A stretch of DNA of 64,000 bases, taken from NCBI RefSeq assembly GCF_031456275.1, contig NZ_JAVDUI010000001.1, forward strand, positions 744,001 through 808,000, given 5' to 3'. Below, piece after piece: positions 44,710 through 57,597 of the stretch (the first letter of the stretch is position 1; every line of letters begins with the position of its first letter). The DNA comes from Falsarthrobacter nasiphocae (GTDB lineage: Bacteria > Actinomycetota > Actinomycetes > Actinomycetales > Micrococcaceae). The notes below the pieces were generated by a model that worked only from the letters and a program-made list of their open reading frames with translations, had not been told where the DNA came from and ran no database searches. Position numbers and translations under genes: made by a program.

Positions 44710-45195
44710 ATGCCCGAGAACGATCCCGATCCCGAGCCGCAGGCCTCGGTCCTCAAGCGAGTCGCCGCGCTCCTGGGGGTCCTCGCCCTCCCGCTCGTCC
44801 TCGCCTTGGCCAGCCAGACGCTCGCCGCCCCGGCGAATGACCCCCGGGTCGCGGTTCCGCGAGTGACCGTCAGTCTCGTGCCTTCCCCCGCCTCGTCTCC
44901 AACGACGACGCCCGCGCCCTCGCCTTCCGCGAGCGCCTCGCCTCGCGCGTCTGCGGCTCCCTCGTCAAGCTCCCCGGCGGCGTCCCCTCGACCGTCCTCG
45001 CGGCCGTCGTCGGCTCGTCCCGCCTCGACCGTGCCGGCCCCGCCCACGCCAGCCGCGATGTCGACCCCTCAGACCGCCAACCCGCCGGCCCAACCGCCAT
45101 CCTCGCCGCAGCAGCCGGTTCCCGCGCCGGTCCAGAGCTACGACAACGATGACGTCGAGACCGACGACGATGGAGACGACCATGGCGACGACTAG
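44710..45195 (+). CDS. Membrane-anchored Ser/Pro-rich protein with acidic C-terminus
   Basis: The 161-residue product has a short acidic start, one hydrophobic helix (about 17-38) that ends in A-P-A-N as a signal or anchor, and a Ser/Pro/Ala-rich spacer of about 90 residues. The last 18 residues are almost only Asp with one Glu and one His (D-N-D-D-V-E-T-D-D-D-G-D-D-H-G-D-D). The acidic tail could bind divalent cations outside the cell. It has no family I recognise. Its end overlaps the kinase gene by 14 bases, so the two are translated together. An ATG eight codons earlier falls inside the CTTCAT repeat and is less likely. Confidence 0.75.
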   Translation: MPENDPDPEPQASVLKRVAALLGVLALPLVLALASQTLAAPANDPRVAVPRVTVSLVPSPASSPTTTPAPSPSASASPRASAAPSSSSPAASPRPSSRPSSARPASTVPAPPTPAAMSTPQTANPPAQPPSSPQQPVPAPVQSYDNDDVETDDDGDDHGDD

Positions 45196-46642
45196 CCCGA
45201 TCTCAGCGCGCCGCCGCATTGCCGCATGGATTCTCCTGACGACGGGCCTGACCCTCCTGGCCCTCCTGCTGACGCTGCGCTCCCTCATGCACCACGACGT
45301 GGATCATGCCGCGAACACCGCCATCTCCCAGGAGACCGAGGAGTTCGCGTCCTTCACCCGGGAAGGCAAGGACCCACGCACTGGCGAGGCGTTCACATCC
45401 CTGAAGTCCCTCTTCGAGGTCTATCTCTCGCGTCAGCACCCCAACGAGGGCGAGGCGATCGTCGGCGTCTCCGGAGGCAAGGTCCAGTTCCAGGACAACT
45501 CCCGCGCGCGGACCTCGGACGGGGCCGTCTACGAGCTGCCGCGCCATCGCGAGGTCCTGCAGGCGATCCAGTCCTCCCCCGAGCCCGGTGGCGTCATCGC
45601 GACCCCCGCCGGGGACGTGCGCTGGGGGAAGGTGGACGTGGCTGCCAATCGGGAAGAGGGCCATCTCATCGTCGTGGAGTTCACCTCCGTGCAGCAGGAG
45701 CGGAACGATCACATCCTCTTCATGGCGACGATGATCTCCCTCGGTGGCCTCGTGCTGACCTCCGCGATCGCGTGGGTCGTCGCCGGCCAGATCCTCGAGC
45801 CGATCCGCAGCATCTCCCGCACCGCGCGGAAGATCTCCGAGTCGGACATCAGCCTTCGCGTCCCCGTGCGCTCTCGGGACGACGTCGGGGAGCTCGCCGA
45901 GTCCTTCAACGCCATGCTGGACCGGCTGGAGCGCGCGCAGGAGACCCAGCGGCAGTTCATCGACGACGCCTCCCACGAGCTGCGGACCCCGCTGACCGCC
46001 ATCCGCGGCCAGCTTGAGCTGCTCGATGAGGACCCCGTGTCCCGCCGGGAGACCCTGCACCTCGTGGACCAGGAGATCTCCCGGATGGGCAGGATCGTCG
46101 GCGACCTCCTCCTCATCGCCCGCTCCGAGCGGCCGGACTTCATCCAGCCGCGCGAGGTGGACCTCGCGGAGTTCATGGTGGAGCTCGAAGGCACGCTCCA
46201 AGGCCTCGACAGCCGGCCGTGGGTCCTGGAGGACGCCGTCGCGGGCACCGCTCGCGTCGACGCCGAGCGTCTCAAGCAGGCGCTGCTCCAGTACGCCGCG
46301 AACGCTCTCCAGTACTCCCCGGAGGGCAGCCCCGTCCGCTTCGGCTCGAGGGTCGTGGAGCGCGAGGGCGTGCGCATGCTGGACTTCTGGGTGCGCGACG
46401 AGGGCCCCGGCATCGCCGAGGACCAGCGCAGCCTGATCTTCGACCGGTTCTCCCGGGCCGATCAGCTCAAGGACCGCCACGACGGGTTCGGCCTCGGCCT
46501 GGCCATCGTCCGCGGGATCGCCCACGCACACGGCGGGGCCGCCTGGGTGGAGTCGGAGCTCGGAGAGGGCTCGTCCTTCGGACTCGAGTTCCCGCTCTCT
46601 GTCATTGAGTACCGCCCGGACACGGAGGAGGTGGCCCCGTGA
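45182..46642 (+). CDS. Membrane sensor histidine kinase
   Basis: The 486-residue product has two membrane helices (about 12-33 and 180-203) around an extracellular sensor of about 145 residues. HAMP follows, then HisKA with His265 (D-A-S-H-E-L-R-T-P-L) and HATPase (A-A-N-A-L-Q-Y, D-E-G-P-G-I, G-F-G-L-G-L). The ATG at 45182 is preferred to one 11 codons upstream because GGAG sits six bases before it. It overlaps the acidic-protein gene and is overlapped by the regulator gene. Confidence 0.92.
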   Translation: MATTSPISARRRIAAWILLTTGLTLLALLLTLRSLMHHDVDHAANTAISQETEEFASFTREGKDPRTGEAFTSLKSLFEVYLSRQHPNEGEAIVGVSGGKVQFQDNSRARTSDGAVYELPRHREVLQAIQSSPEPGGVIATPAGDVRWGKVDVAANREEGHLIVVEFTSVQQERNDHILFMATMISLGGLVLTSAIAWVVAGQILEPIRSISRTARKISESDISLRVPVRSRDDVGELAESFNAMLDRLERAQETQRQFIDDASHELRTPLTAIRGQLELLDEDPVSRRETLHLVDQEISRMGRIVGDLLLIARSERPDFIQPREVDLAEFMVELEGTLQGLDSRPWVLEDAVAGTARVDAERLKQALLQYAANALQYSPEGSPVRFGSRVVEREGVRMLDFWVRDEGPGIAEDQRSLIFDRFSRADQLKDRHDGFGLGLAIVRGIAHAHGGAAWVESELGEGSSFGLEFPLSVIEYRPDTEEVAP

Positions 46643-47295
46643 CCCGCATTCTCATTGTCGAGGACGACCTGTCCATCGCCTCTTTCATCGAGAAGGGCCT
46701 GCGCGCGCAGGGCTATGCGACCCTTCACGCGGGGGACGGCCGCAGCGCTCTCGTCATCGCCCGCTACGGGGAACTCGACCTCATCATCCTCGATCTGGGC
46801 CTGCCGGTCATCGACGGGTTCGGGGTGCTCGAGCAGCTCCAGGCGGAGGGCATCCGCACCCCCGTCATCGTCCTGAGCGCCCGAGACTCGCTCAAGGACC
46901 GGCTCACGGGCCTTGAGGGCGGCGCCGACGACTACGTCGTCAAGCCGTTCCAGTTCGCGGAGCTCCTCGCTCGCGTCCGGCTCCGCCTCCGCACGCCCGA
47001 GGTGACCCGGGCCACGGTGCTCGAGGCGGCCGGTCTCACCCTCGACCTCCACGCCCGCACCGTCACCGACGGTGAGTCCGACCACACCCTCTCGGGACGT
47101 GAGTTCGCCATTCTCGAGGTCTTCATGCGCCATGCGGGCCAGGTCCTCACCCGTGAGCAGCTCATCGGCCATGTCTGGGGCAACGACGAAGAGCCCTCGT
47201 CCAACATCGTCGACGTCTACATCCGCACCCTCCGGAAGAAGATCGGCGCAACCCGTCTCTCCACCGTCCGGGGCCTGGGGTACCGGCTCCAATGA
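46639..47295 (+). CDS. OmpR family response regulator
   Basis: The 218-residue product has a receiver with phospho-acceptor Asp52 (I-I-L-D-L-G-L-P) and V-V-K-P-F, and a winged helix ending R-G-L-G-Y-R-L. Its GTG overlaps the kinase stop by four bases, and its own end overlaps the permease start (ATGA). It is expected to act on the CTTCAT repeat before the operon and so control its own genes and the permease. Confidence 0.93.
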   Translation: MTRILIVEDDLSIASFIEKGLRAQGYATLHAGDGRSALVIARYGELDLIILDLGLPVIDGFGVLEQLQAEGIRTPVIVLSARDSLKDRLTGLEGGADDYVVKPFQFAELLARVRLRLRTPEVTRATVLEAAGLTLDLHARTVTDGESDHTLSGREFAILEVFMRHAGQVLTREQLIGHVWGNDEEPSSNIVDVYIRTLRKKIGATRLSTVRGLGYRLQ

Positions 47296-48854
47296 CGACC
47301 CGCTACCGCACCGCCGCCCTGCCCCCCGCAGCGGCCTCTCCCCATCCAGCGTCGCTCGCGTCGAAGCTGGCCGGCGTCGTCCTCTCCCGCAAGGAAGCAG
47401 GGGTGGGCCTCCGTCGCCTGCTCGCCGCAGCGGTCACGGCCGCGGCGGCCGTCTGGCTCCTCATCGCTGGCCACTCGCCCGGGGGCCTCTCCGCTGATGC
47501 CTCCGTCACCCTTGCCGTCTTCCTGGGGGCGGTCTACTGCTGGATCTTCACGAAGATCGACGACACCTTCGTGGCGCTCGGCGCCGCCGCAGCGCTCATC
47601 CTCACCCAGCAGATGCCGACCGAGATGCTGTTCGCCGCCCTCGGCTCGGACCTCATCTGGCTGCTCATCGCCGCATTCGTCATCTCCTTCGGCATCACGA
47701 GCTCGGGGCTGACGCACCGGGCGGCCATCCTGCTCTTCAGCAACATCCGCTCCTCCCGCCTCCTGTTCCACCTCGTGACGCTGGCGCTCGTGGCCACCGC
47801 CTTCGCGGTCCCGGCCACATCCGGGCGGGCCGCTCTCGCGCTGCCGATCTTCCTTGCCCTCGCGAGCGCCCTCACGTCCTCGGAGGCGCCCAGCTCACTC
47901 GCGAAGGGCCTCTCGCTACTCTTCCCGACGGTCATCCTGCTCTCGGCCGTGGGGTCCTTTCTCGGCGCCGGCGCGCACCTCATCACGAGTCAGATCCTTG
48001 AAGCGTCCGTGGGACAGGGGTTCGACTTCGCCAGGTGGCTCATCCTCGCCCTGCCCCTCGCGCTCGTCTCCTCCCACGCAGCGGCCGAACTCGTCTACCG
48101 CCTCTTCATCCCGGCCTCTGACCGGAAGGCCCCACTCGCACTGACCCTTGAGGCCCTCACCGAGGACGCACCGGCCGAGGTCACCGGCCCGCTCACCACC
48201 GAGCAGTCACGTTCACTGACCCTCCTGGCCGGGGCGGTGGTCCTTTGGTGCACCGAGTCCCTCCACGGCATCCACCCCGCTGTCATCGCGCTCCTTGGCG
48301 CCCTCCTGGCCTCGTCGCCGAAGTACGGCACCGTCCGCCTGGGGGACGGCATCAAGAAGGTGCCGTGGTCGCTCATCCTGTTCATGGCGGCGACGCTGGC
48401 CCTCGGGCAGGCGCTCGTCGACTCGGGCGCCGCGGGAGCGCTCGCCGCGGGGCTCCTCTCCCTCGGCAAGCCCAGCGGCCCCGAAGGCGCTTTTCTCTTT
48501 GTCCTCATCGTCATCGTTGCCTCGAGCGTGGCGCACCTCGTCATCCAGTCCAGGTCCGCCCGCTCGGCGGTGCTCGTGCCCATCGTCATCGCCGTCGCGC
48601 CCAGCACGGGCGTTGACCCGGTGGCCGCGGCCTTCATCTCCACTGCGGCGGCCGGCTTCTGCCACACCCTGACGAGCTCCGCCAAGCCCGTGGCCATGTT
48701 CTCCCGGGTGGAGGACACCGAGGTCTTCTCCTCGAAGGATCTCCTGCGCCTCAGCGCATGGCTCATGCCGCTTCACATTCTCCTCATCCTGCTCTTCTCG
48801 CTCCTGGTCTGGCCGGCGCTCGGCATGCCCGTCTTCGCTGACCGCCCCTCCTGA
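47292..48854 (+). CDS. DASS/SLC13 family anion permease
   Basis: The 520-residue product has about twelve membrane helices. It has the family pattern of two similar halves, with a hairpin motif S-A-V-G-S-F-L-G-A-G in the first and a matching A-A-G-F-C-H-T-L-T-S-S-A-K-P stretch in the second. DASS proteins take up dicarboxylates, tricarboxylates, sulfate or related anions with Na+, or by exchange. The overlap with the regulator and the glycerate kinase downstream suggest glycerate, tartronate or a related hydroxyacid as the substrate; this is inference. Confidence 0.88.
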   Translation: MTTRYRTAALPPAAASPHPASLASKLAGVVLSRKEAGVGLRRLLAAAVTAAAAVWLLIAGHSPGGLSADASVTLAVFLGAVYCWIFTKIDDTFVALGAAAALILTQQMPTEMLFAALGSDLIWLLIAAFVISFGITSSGLTHRAAILLFSNIRSSRLLFHLVTLALVATAFAVPATSGRAALALPIFLALASALTSSEAPSSLAKGLSLLFPTVILLSAVGSFLGAGAHLITSQILEASVGQGFDFARWLILALPLALVSSHAAAELVYRLFIPASDRKAPLALTLEALTEDAPAEVTGPLTTEQSRSLTLLAGAVVLWCTESLHGIHPAVIALLGALLASSPKYGTVRLGDGIKKVPWSLILFMAATLALGQALVDSGAAGALAAGLLSLGKPSGPEGAFLFVLIVIVASSVAHLVIQSRSARSAVLVPIVIAVAPSTGVDPVAAAFISTAAAGFCHTLTSSAKPVAMFSRVEDTEVFSSKDLLRLSAWLMPLHILLILLFSLLVWPALGMPVFADRPS

Positions 48855-48881
48855 GGCTGCCCACCCATCTGAAAGGCCCCC

Positions 48882-50099
48882 ATGTTCCCTCGTCGAGTAC
48901 TCGTTGCCCCATCCGGATTCAAAGAGAGCCTCTCCGCACCGGAAGTCGCCGAGGCGATCGCCGTCGGCGTCCGCCGCGTCATCCCCGGCGTGCACGTCCT
49001 GCAGGTGCCCATCGCGGACGGCGGGGAGGGCACGGCCGCCACGCTCGCCGAGGCCACCGGCGGCAGGGTCCTGCCCGTCGAGGTCACGGGTCCCACGGGT
49101 CAGCCCGTTGCGTCTCACATCGCTCTGCTGGGCGGAGCGGCCCAGGGGACGGCCGTCGTCGAGATGGCCGCCGCGGCGGGCCTGAGCCTGGTGCCCCGCG
49201 ACCACCGCGACCCCACGCTCACCACCACCTACGGGGTCGGCGAGCTCATCCTCGCCGCGCTGGATGCGGGCGCTCAACGCATCCTCGTCGGCTGCGGAGA
49301 CTCCGGCACGTGCGACGGCGGGGCTGGCGCGCTCCAGGCCCTCGGCGCCTCGATCACGGACGCCAACGGGTCCGAGCTGCCCCGCGGAGGGGCGCACCTT
49401 GTCCACGCCGCCAGGCTGGACCTCTCTGGGGTGGACGCGCGAGTGCTCGAGACCCCCATGACGCTCGCGTGCAACCCGCACAACGTCCTCACGGGGAGCC
49501 GCGGCGTGGCCCGGGTCTTCGGGCCCCAGAAGGGTGCCACCCCTGAGCAGGTCGACCAGCTCGCCGAGGGCCTTGACCGGTGGGCCGAACTCCTCGGGCA
49601 AGAGGCCGTCTCCTCGGCCACCACCTCAGACTTCCGCACGGGACTCGGGACGGGAGCGTCCGGAGGCCTGGGCGCAGGCTTGGCTGCGATCGGCGCCACG
49701 CTCGAGTCCCGGTTCACGGCACTCCTCGACTCCGGCCTGGCCGGGATCGACCTGGACGAGCTCATCTCCGGCACGGACCTCGTCATTACGGCGGAGGGCG
49801 CCATCGACTTCCAGACTCCGCGAGGGAAGGTCCCAGCGGAGGTCGCTCAGCGGGCGGCGCGCACAGGCGTTCCCGTGCTGGCCATCGCCGGGTCGCTCGG
49901 GGAAGGCGCGCAGGACGTCCACGATGTCGGGATCGGCGCTATCGCCTCCATCATCCCCGTTCCGATGCCTCTCGAGGACGCGAAGGAGCGAGGCGGGGAA
50001 CTGCTCTCGGCCGCCACCGAGCGGTCCCTGCGCATGATGGCGCTCGGCGCCGCCGTCGAGGCGCGCATGACGCAGAAGCGAGCAGCCGCGCGAAATTAA
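48882..50099 (+). CDS. Glycerate kinase (GlxK/GarK family)
   Basis: The 405-residue product has the signatures P-S-G-F-K-E-S-L-S, P-I-A-D-G-G-E-G-T, G-C-G-D-S-G-T-C-D-G-G-A-G and F-G-P-Q-K-G-A. It phosphorylates glycerate (usually at position 2), feeding it into lower glycolysis. It is about 25 residues longer than usual. GAAAGG precedes the ATG and it follows the permease by 27 bases, so it is the last gene of the operon. Confidence 0.93.
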   Translation: MFPRRVLVAPSGFKESLSAPEVAEAIAVGVRRVIPGVHVLQVPIADGGEGTAATLAEATGGRVLPVEVTGPTGQPVASHIALLGGAAQGTAVVEMAAAAGLSLVPRDHRDPTLTTTYGVGELILAALDAGAQRILVGCGDSGTCDGGAGALQALGASITDANGSELPRGGAHLVHAARLDLSGVDARVLETPMTLACNPHNVLTGSRGVARVFGPQKGATPEQVDQLAEGLDRWAELLGQEAVSSATTSDFRTGLGTGASGGLGAGLAAIGATLESRFTALLDSGLAGIDLDELISGTDLVITAEGAIDFQTPRGKVPAEVAQRAARTGVPVLAIAGSLGEGAQDVHDVGIGAIASIIPVPMPLEDAKERGGELLSAATERSLRMMALGAAVEARMTQKRAAARN

Positions 50100-50115
50100 G
50101 GACTTAATGCGACCC

Positions 50116-50613
50116 CTAGACAGGGGACGCGTTGACGAACCGGGCGTAAGCCTCGACGAGTTCCTCGAGGTCCTCCCGTTCGATCGGCTCACCGTCCGCG
50201 GGGTGTCCGGAGTCTCCCCGGGCCCCCGCTGTGAGGCGGCTCCCGCTGCCCTCCGGGTCCGCTGTCAGGACCCAGCCCAGGGTCAGAGGCGACGCCTGCG
50301 CCGGGTCCTCAAAGACCATCGACAGCATCAGGGCCTCCGTCGGTGCATCATAAGTCTGCGCAATTCTCGCGAGGCGCACCGACTCACCAGTCCTCAGGAC
50401 CTCCACAACGTCTGAGCCAGAGAGTTCGACGCCGGAGTCCTCGTCTGCCTTCAGCTCCGCCGGCCACCAGAGGTGCAGATGCTCGACGAAACCCGAAACT
50501 GCTTCGACCAAGCTCAGGGGAATGCTCCATGCTCCGAGGCTCTCAATCGCCGTGGGCGCGGGGCTGCGGTGTTCGGGCTGGGTGTCGAGCGGGTGCGAGA
50601 AGAGGTCGTCCAT
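50116..50613 (-). CDS. SRPBCC/AHSA1-like domain protein
   Basis: The 165-residue product has a pattern like the start of AHSA1/SRPBCC ligand-binding folds: V-E-A-V-S-G-F-V-E-H-L-H-L-W-W-P-A-E near residue 37, then alternating beta-like segments and a C-terminal helix (R-E-D-L-E-E-L-V-E-A-Y-A-R-F). The assignment is weak because similarity is short. No Shine-Dalgarno sequence is present, and TAGTCT ends six bases before the ATG, suggesting a leaderless message. It lies just behind the rRNA operon terminator on the same strand. Confidence 0.6.
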   Translation of the reverse strand: MDDLFSHPLDTQPEHRSPAPTAIESLGAWSIPLSLVEAVSGFVEHLHLWWPAELKADEDSGVELSGSDVVEVLRTGESVRLARIAQTYDAPTEALMLSMVFEDPAQASPLTLGWVLTADPEGSGSRLTAGARGDSGHPADGEPIEREDLEELVEAYARFVNASPV

Positions 50614-50619
50614 GCGTCC

Positions 50620-50625
50620 AGACTA
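50620..50625 (-). promoter_or_regulatory. Candidate -10 box of a leaderless SRPBCC-like message
   Basis: TAGTCT on the minus strand, six bases before the ATG. Confidence 0.4.
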
Positions 50626-50687
50626 TCGACCAGAGGAGAGGCCGTGGACCGAACCGGGTCCTTGCCAGGCACCCGGGTTTTGGGCAT

Positions 50688-50738
50688 AAAAAAGAGAGGG
50701 AAGAAAAAGAACAGTGTATGTTCTTTTTCTTCCCTCTC
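50688..50738 (-). terminator. rRNA operon terminator
   Basis: Perfect 19-bp arms (50694-50712 with 50720-50738; core GGGAAGAAAAAGAAC) and a seven-base loop, followed on the minus strand by six T. This is the strongest intrinsic terminator in the window. Confidence 0.95.
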
Positions 50739-50747
50739 AGGAAAAAT

Positions 50748-50867
50748 TGTCCGGCTGCGACCTACTCTCCCACACCCTCACGAGTGCAGTACCATGGGCG
50801 CTGTGGGCCTTAGCTTCCGGGTTCGGGATGGGACCGGGCGTTTCCCCCACGCTATGACAGCCGTAAC
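50748..50867 (-). rRNA. rrf: 5S ribosomal RNA
   Basis: About 120 bases. On the minus strand it begins GTTACGGC, contains CCCGAACCCGGAAGCTAAG and ATGGTACTGCACTCG, and ends GTCGCAGCCGGACA. The ends are set by comparison with micrococcal 5S. Confidence 0.95.
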
Positions 50868-51073
50868 ACTATACCCAACACCCACACAGGGCGGGCTGGG
50901 AAACCTATGATCAAAACATATCCTACCACACCCCCGCAGCCAATCCACAAAAGACAGACCACAAAGGGGGGGTGGTGGGGTTCTTGATCAAGAACCGCAT
51001 AGGGACGCGAACACAACAGTCATTGCGACGTGCACAATCAACACCCACACACAAACGGTGTGGGGGGTGGTGT

Positions 51074-56211
<5,138 letters not shown>

Positions 56212-56494
56212 AAACATACGAAAGAACACCAGCAACCAGACCGGGAAAACGGTCACAGCACTGATGCCAATCAAAATTGGTTTTCACCATGGCTATAAAA
56301 CTTTTGTCACTGACCAGCCCACGGGGTGCGGACCAGCCAGACAACATTGTCTACAACCAAATGTAAATAATTCGGTCTCAACAAACTTGGCACACTATTG
56401 AGTTCTCAAACAACAATCACTAGTCCGGCACCACGACCAACCCGAAACCCTCAGGCTCCTCATCGTTGGCCGCTCGCTCCGAAGCAACTTTTCA
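56212..56494 (-). promoter_or_regulatory. rRNA operon leader
   Basis: Transcribed leader upstream of 16S. At 56382-56415 the minus strand has TTGTTTGAGAACTCAATAGT, the conserved actinobacterial rrn leader motif associated with boxA antitermination and processing, nearly the same as the spacer copy. Confidence 0.75.
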
Positions 56495-56523
56495 AGCCTA
56501 CCAGGTCTTCCAGCTCTTCGCAA
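56495..56523 (-). promoter_or_regulatory. Probable rRNA operon promoter
   Basis: On the minus strand TTGCGA (56518-56523), a 17-base spacer and TAGGCT (56495-56500). Start expected near 56488. Confidence 0.6.
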
Positions 56524-56622
56524 GTCCTGATCCGTTCGTTCCCGAACCGTTCATCCCTTGCGCTGCTTTCCGTAACCCGGCGCGAGATAAAACTCTACAC
56601 GGCTTCGGCGCAGATGCAAAAT

Positions 56623-56665
56623 CGGGGCGCTCCCACCCGCCATCGGCGGGCCTGGAGCGCCCCGA
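56623..56665 (-). terminator. Terminator of the carD-to-barstar operon
   Basis: Arms TCGGGGCGCTCC and GGAGCGCCCCGA with an inner CCCGCC/GGCGGG stem. On the minus strand it is followed by TTTTGC. It separates this operon from the rRNA promoter. Confidence 0.85.
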
Positions 56666-56689
56666 ATCCGCGTCACCACGTGGATCTCG

Positions 56690-57055
56690 TCAGGCTCGAG
56701 GTGCCCGGACCACCACAACCTCGAGGGGGAAGACGCTGCTCGCCTGATCCTCGGTCTCGGCCAGGATCTCCTCCACAGCGGCCATCGTGTCCGTGCCCTG
56801 CATGTCCTCGTGTTCGCCGAGGATGATCGTGCTCGGCCCGGTCATCGCGTACGTGAAGTCCCGCATCGCGTCGGCGAACGCGTCAAGGTTCCGTCCGAAG
56901 TAGCTCGGAAAGGACAGCCGGCGGGCGAACGCCCGCATGAGGTCGTCCTTCGTGGGCTCCGGATACACGGGCAGCGGCAGTTTCCCGCTCTCCTGCGCCT
57001 CGTCGCACTGCGCCTCGATCTCCGCCTCGACGTCTCGTGCCTCAACGAACCTCAC
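56690..57055 (-). CDS. Barstar family ribonuclease inhibitor
   Basis: The 121-residue product has the barstar core F-P-S-Y-F-G-R-N-L-D-A-F-A-D-A-M-R-D at about 48-65, which forms the helix that plugs the RNase active site, and an acidic surface (D-D-L, E-H-E-D, E-T-E-D). It should protect the cytoplasm from the RNase encoded just before it. Its ATG overlaps the RNase stop by four bases, so production is coupled. Confidence 0.92.
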   Translation of the reverse strand: MRFVEARDVEAEIEAQCDEAQESGKLPLPVYPEPTKDDLMRAFARRLSFPSYFGRNLDAFADAMRDFTYAMTGPSTIILGEHEDMQGTDTMAAVEEILAETEDQASSVFPLEVVVVRAPRA

Positions 57056-57597
57056 TGGCCCTCCTCGATGAACTTGAACGTCTCATAGTGGTCACTCGTG
57101 TAGTACTTCTCCGCGCCGCCGCCGACAACGATCCGCCGCGCTCCCCGCGACGAGCTCCCCGGGGTCGGCACCGTGTACTCGCGGTAGTAGCCCCGCTTCT
57201 TTCCCGGCAGCAGCTTCTCGTAGTTGCCGAACACCACGCCGTCCCGCTCATACGCGAACGGGCCGCCCTTCCGGATGGCTGTGAGCACGCGGCGTCCCTC
57301 CGCCGGCAGCTCTGACTCCTTGACGGTGTCCATTCCGGCGGGCGCCGTCGTCGACCCCGAGGAAGCAGCGCCGGAGCGCTTCGGTTCCGCACCGCGCACG
57401 GACGCGGAGGGAGAGGGCGACGACGAGCTGGCGCCACCGACCCCGCACCCCGAGAGGAACAGGGCCGCCGCGGCGAGACCCGCCCCGAGCAGGCGCAGGC
57501 GCGCTGGACGGCCACGGCCTCCGCCGCTGGCCGAGACCGACAGAACCCCGCCGGACGGCTCCATGCGCGCGTTCACGTCGCCGAGCTTTGAGCTCAC
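57052..57597 (-). CDS. Exported lipoprotein-type guanyl-specific ribonuclease (N1/T1/Sa family)
   Basis: The 181-residue product has a basic start, a hydrophobic stretch (A-A-A-A-L-F-L-S-G-C, lipobox Cys51) and a Ser-rich spacer. The C-terminal RNase domain (about 88-181) has catalytic Glu140 (Y-R-E-Y-T-V), Arg154/155 (G-A-R-R-I-V) and His170 (D-H-Y-E-T-F). The enzyme would cut RNA after G outside the cell or at the cell surface. The GTG at 57597 overlaps the rlmB stop by four bases; an ATG 11 codons later is possible. With barstar next to it, it forms a toxin-antidote pair. Confidence 0.92.
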   Translation of the reverse strand: MSSKLGDVNARMEPSGGVLSVSASGGGRGRPARLRLLGAGLAAAALFLSGCGVGGASSSSPSPSASVRGAEPKRSGAASSGSTTAPAGMDTVKESELPAEGRRVLTAIRKGGPFAYERDGVVFGNYEKLLPGKKRGYYREYTVPTPGSSSRGARRIVVGGGAEKYYTSDHYETFKFIEEGQ

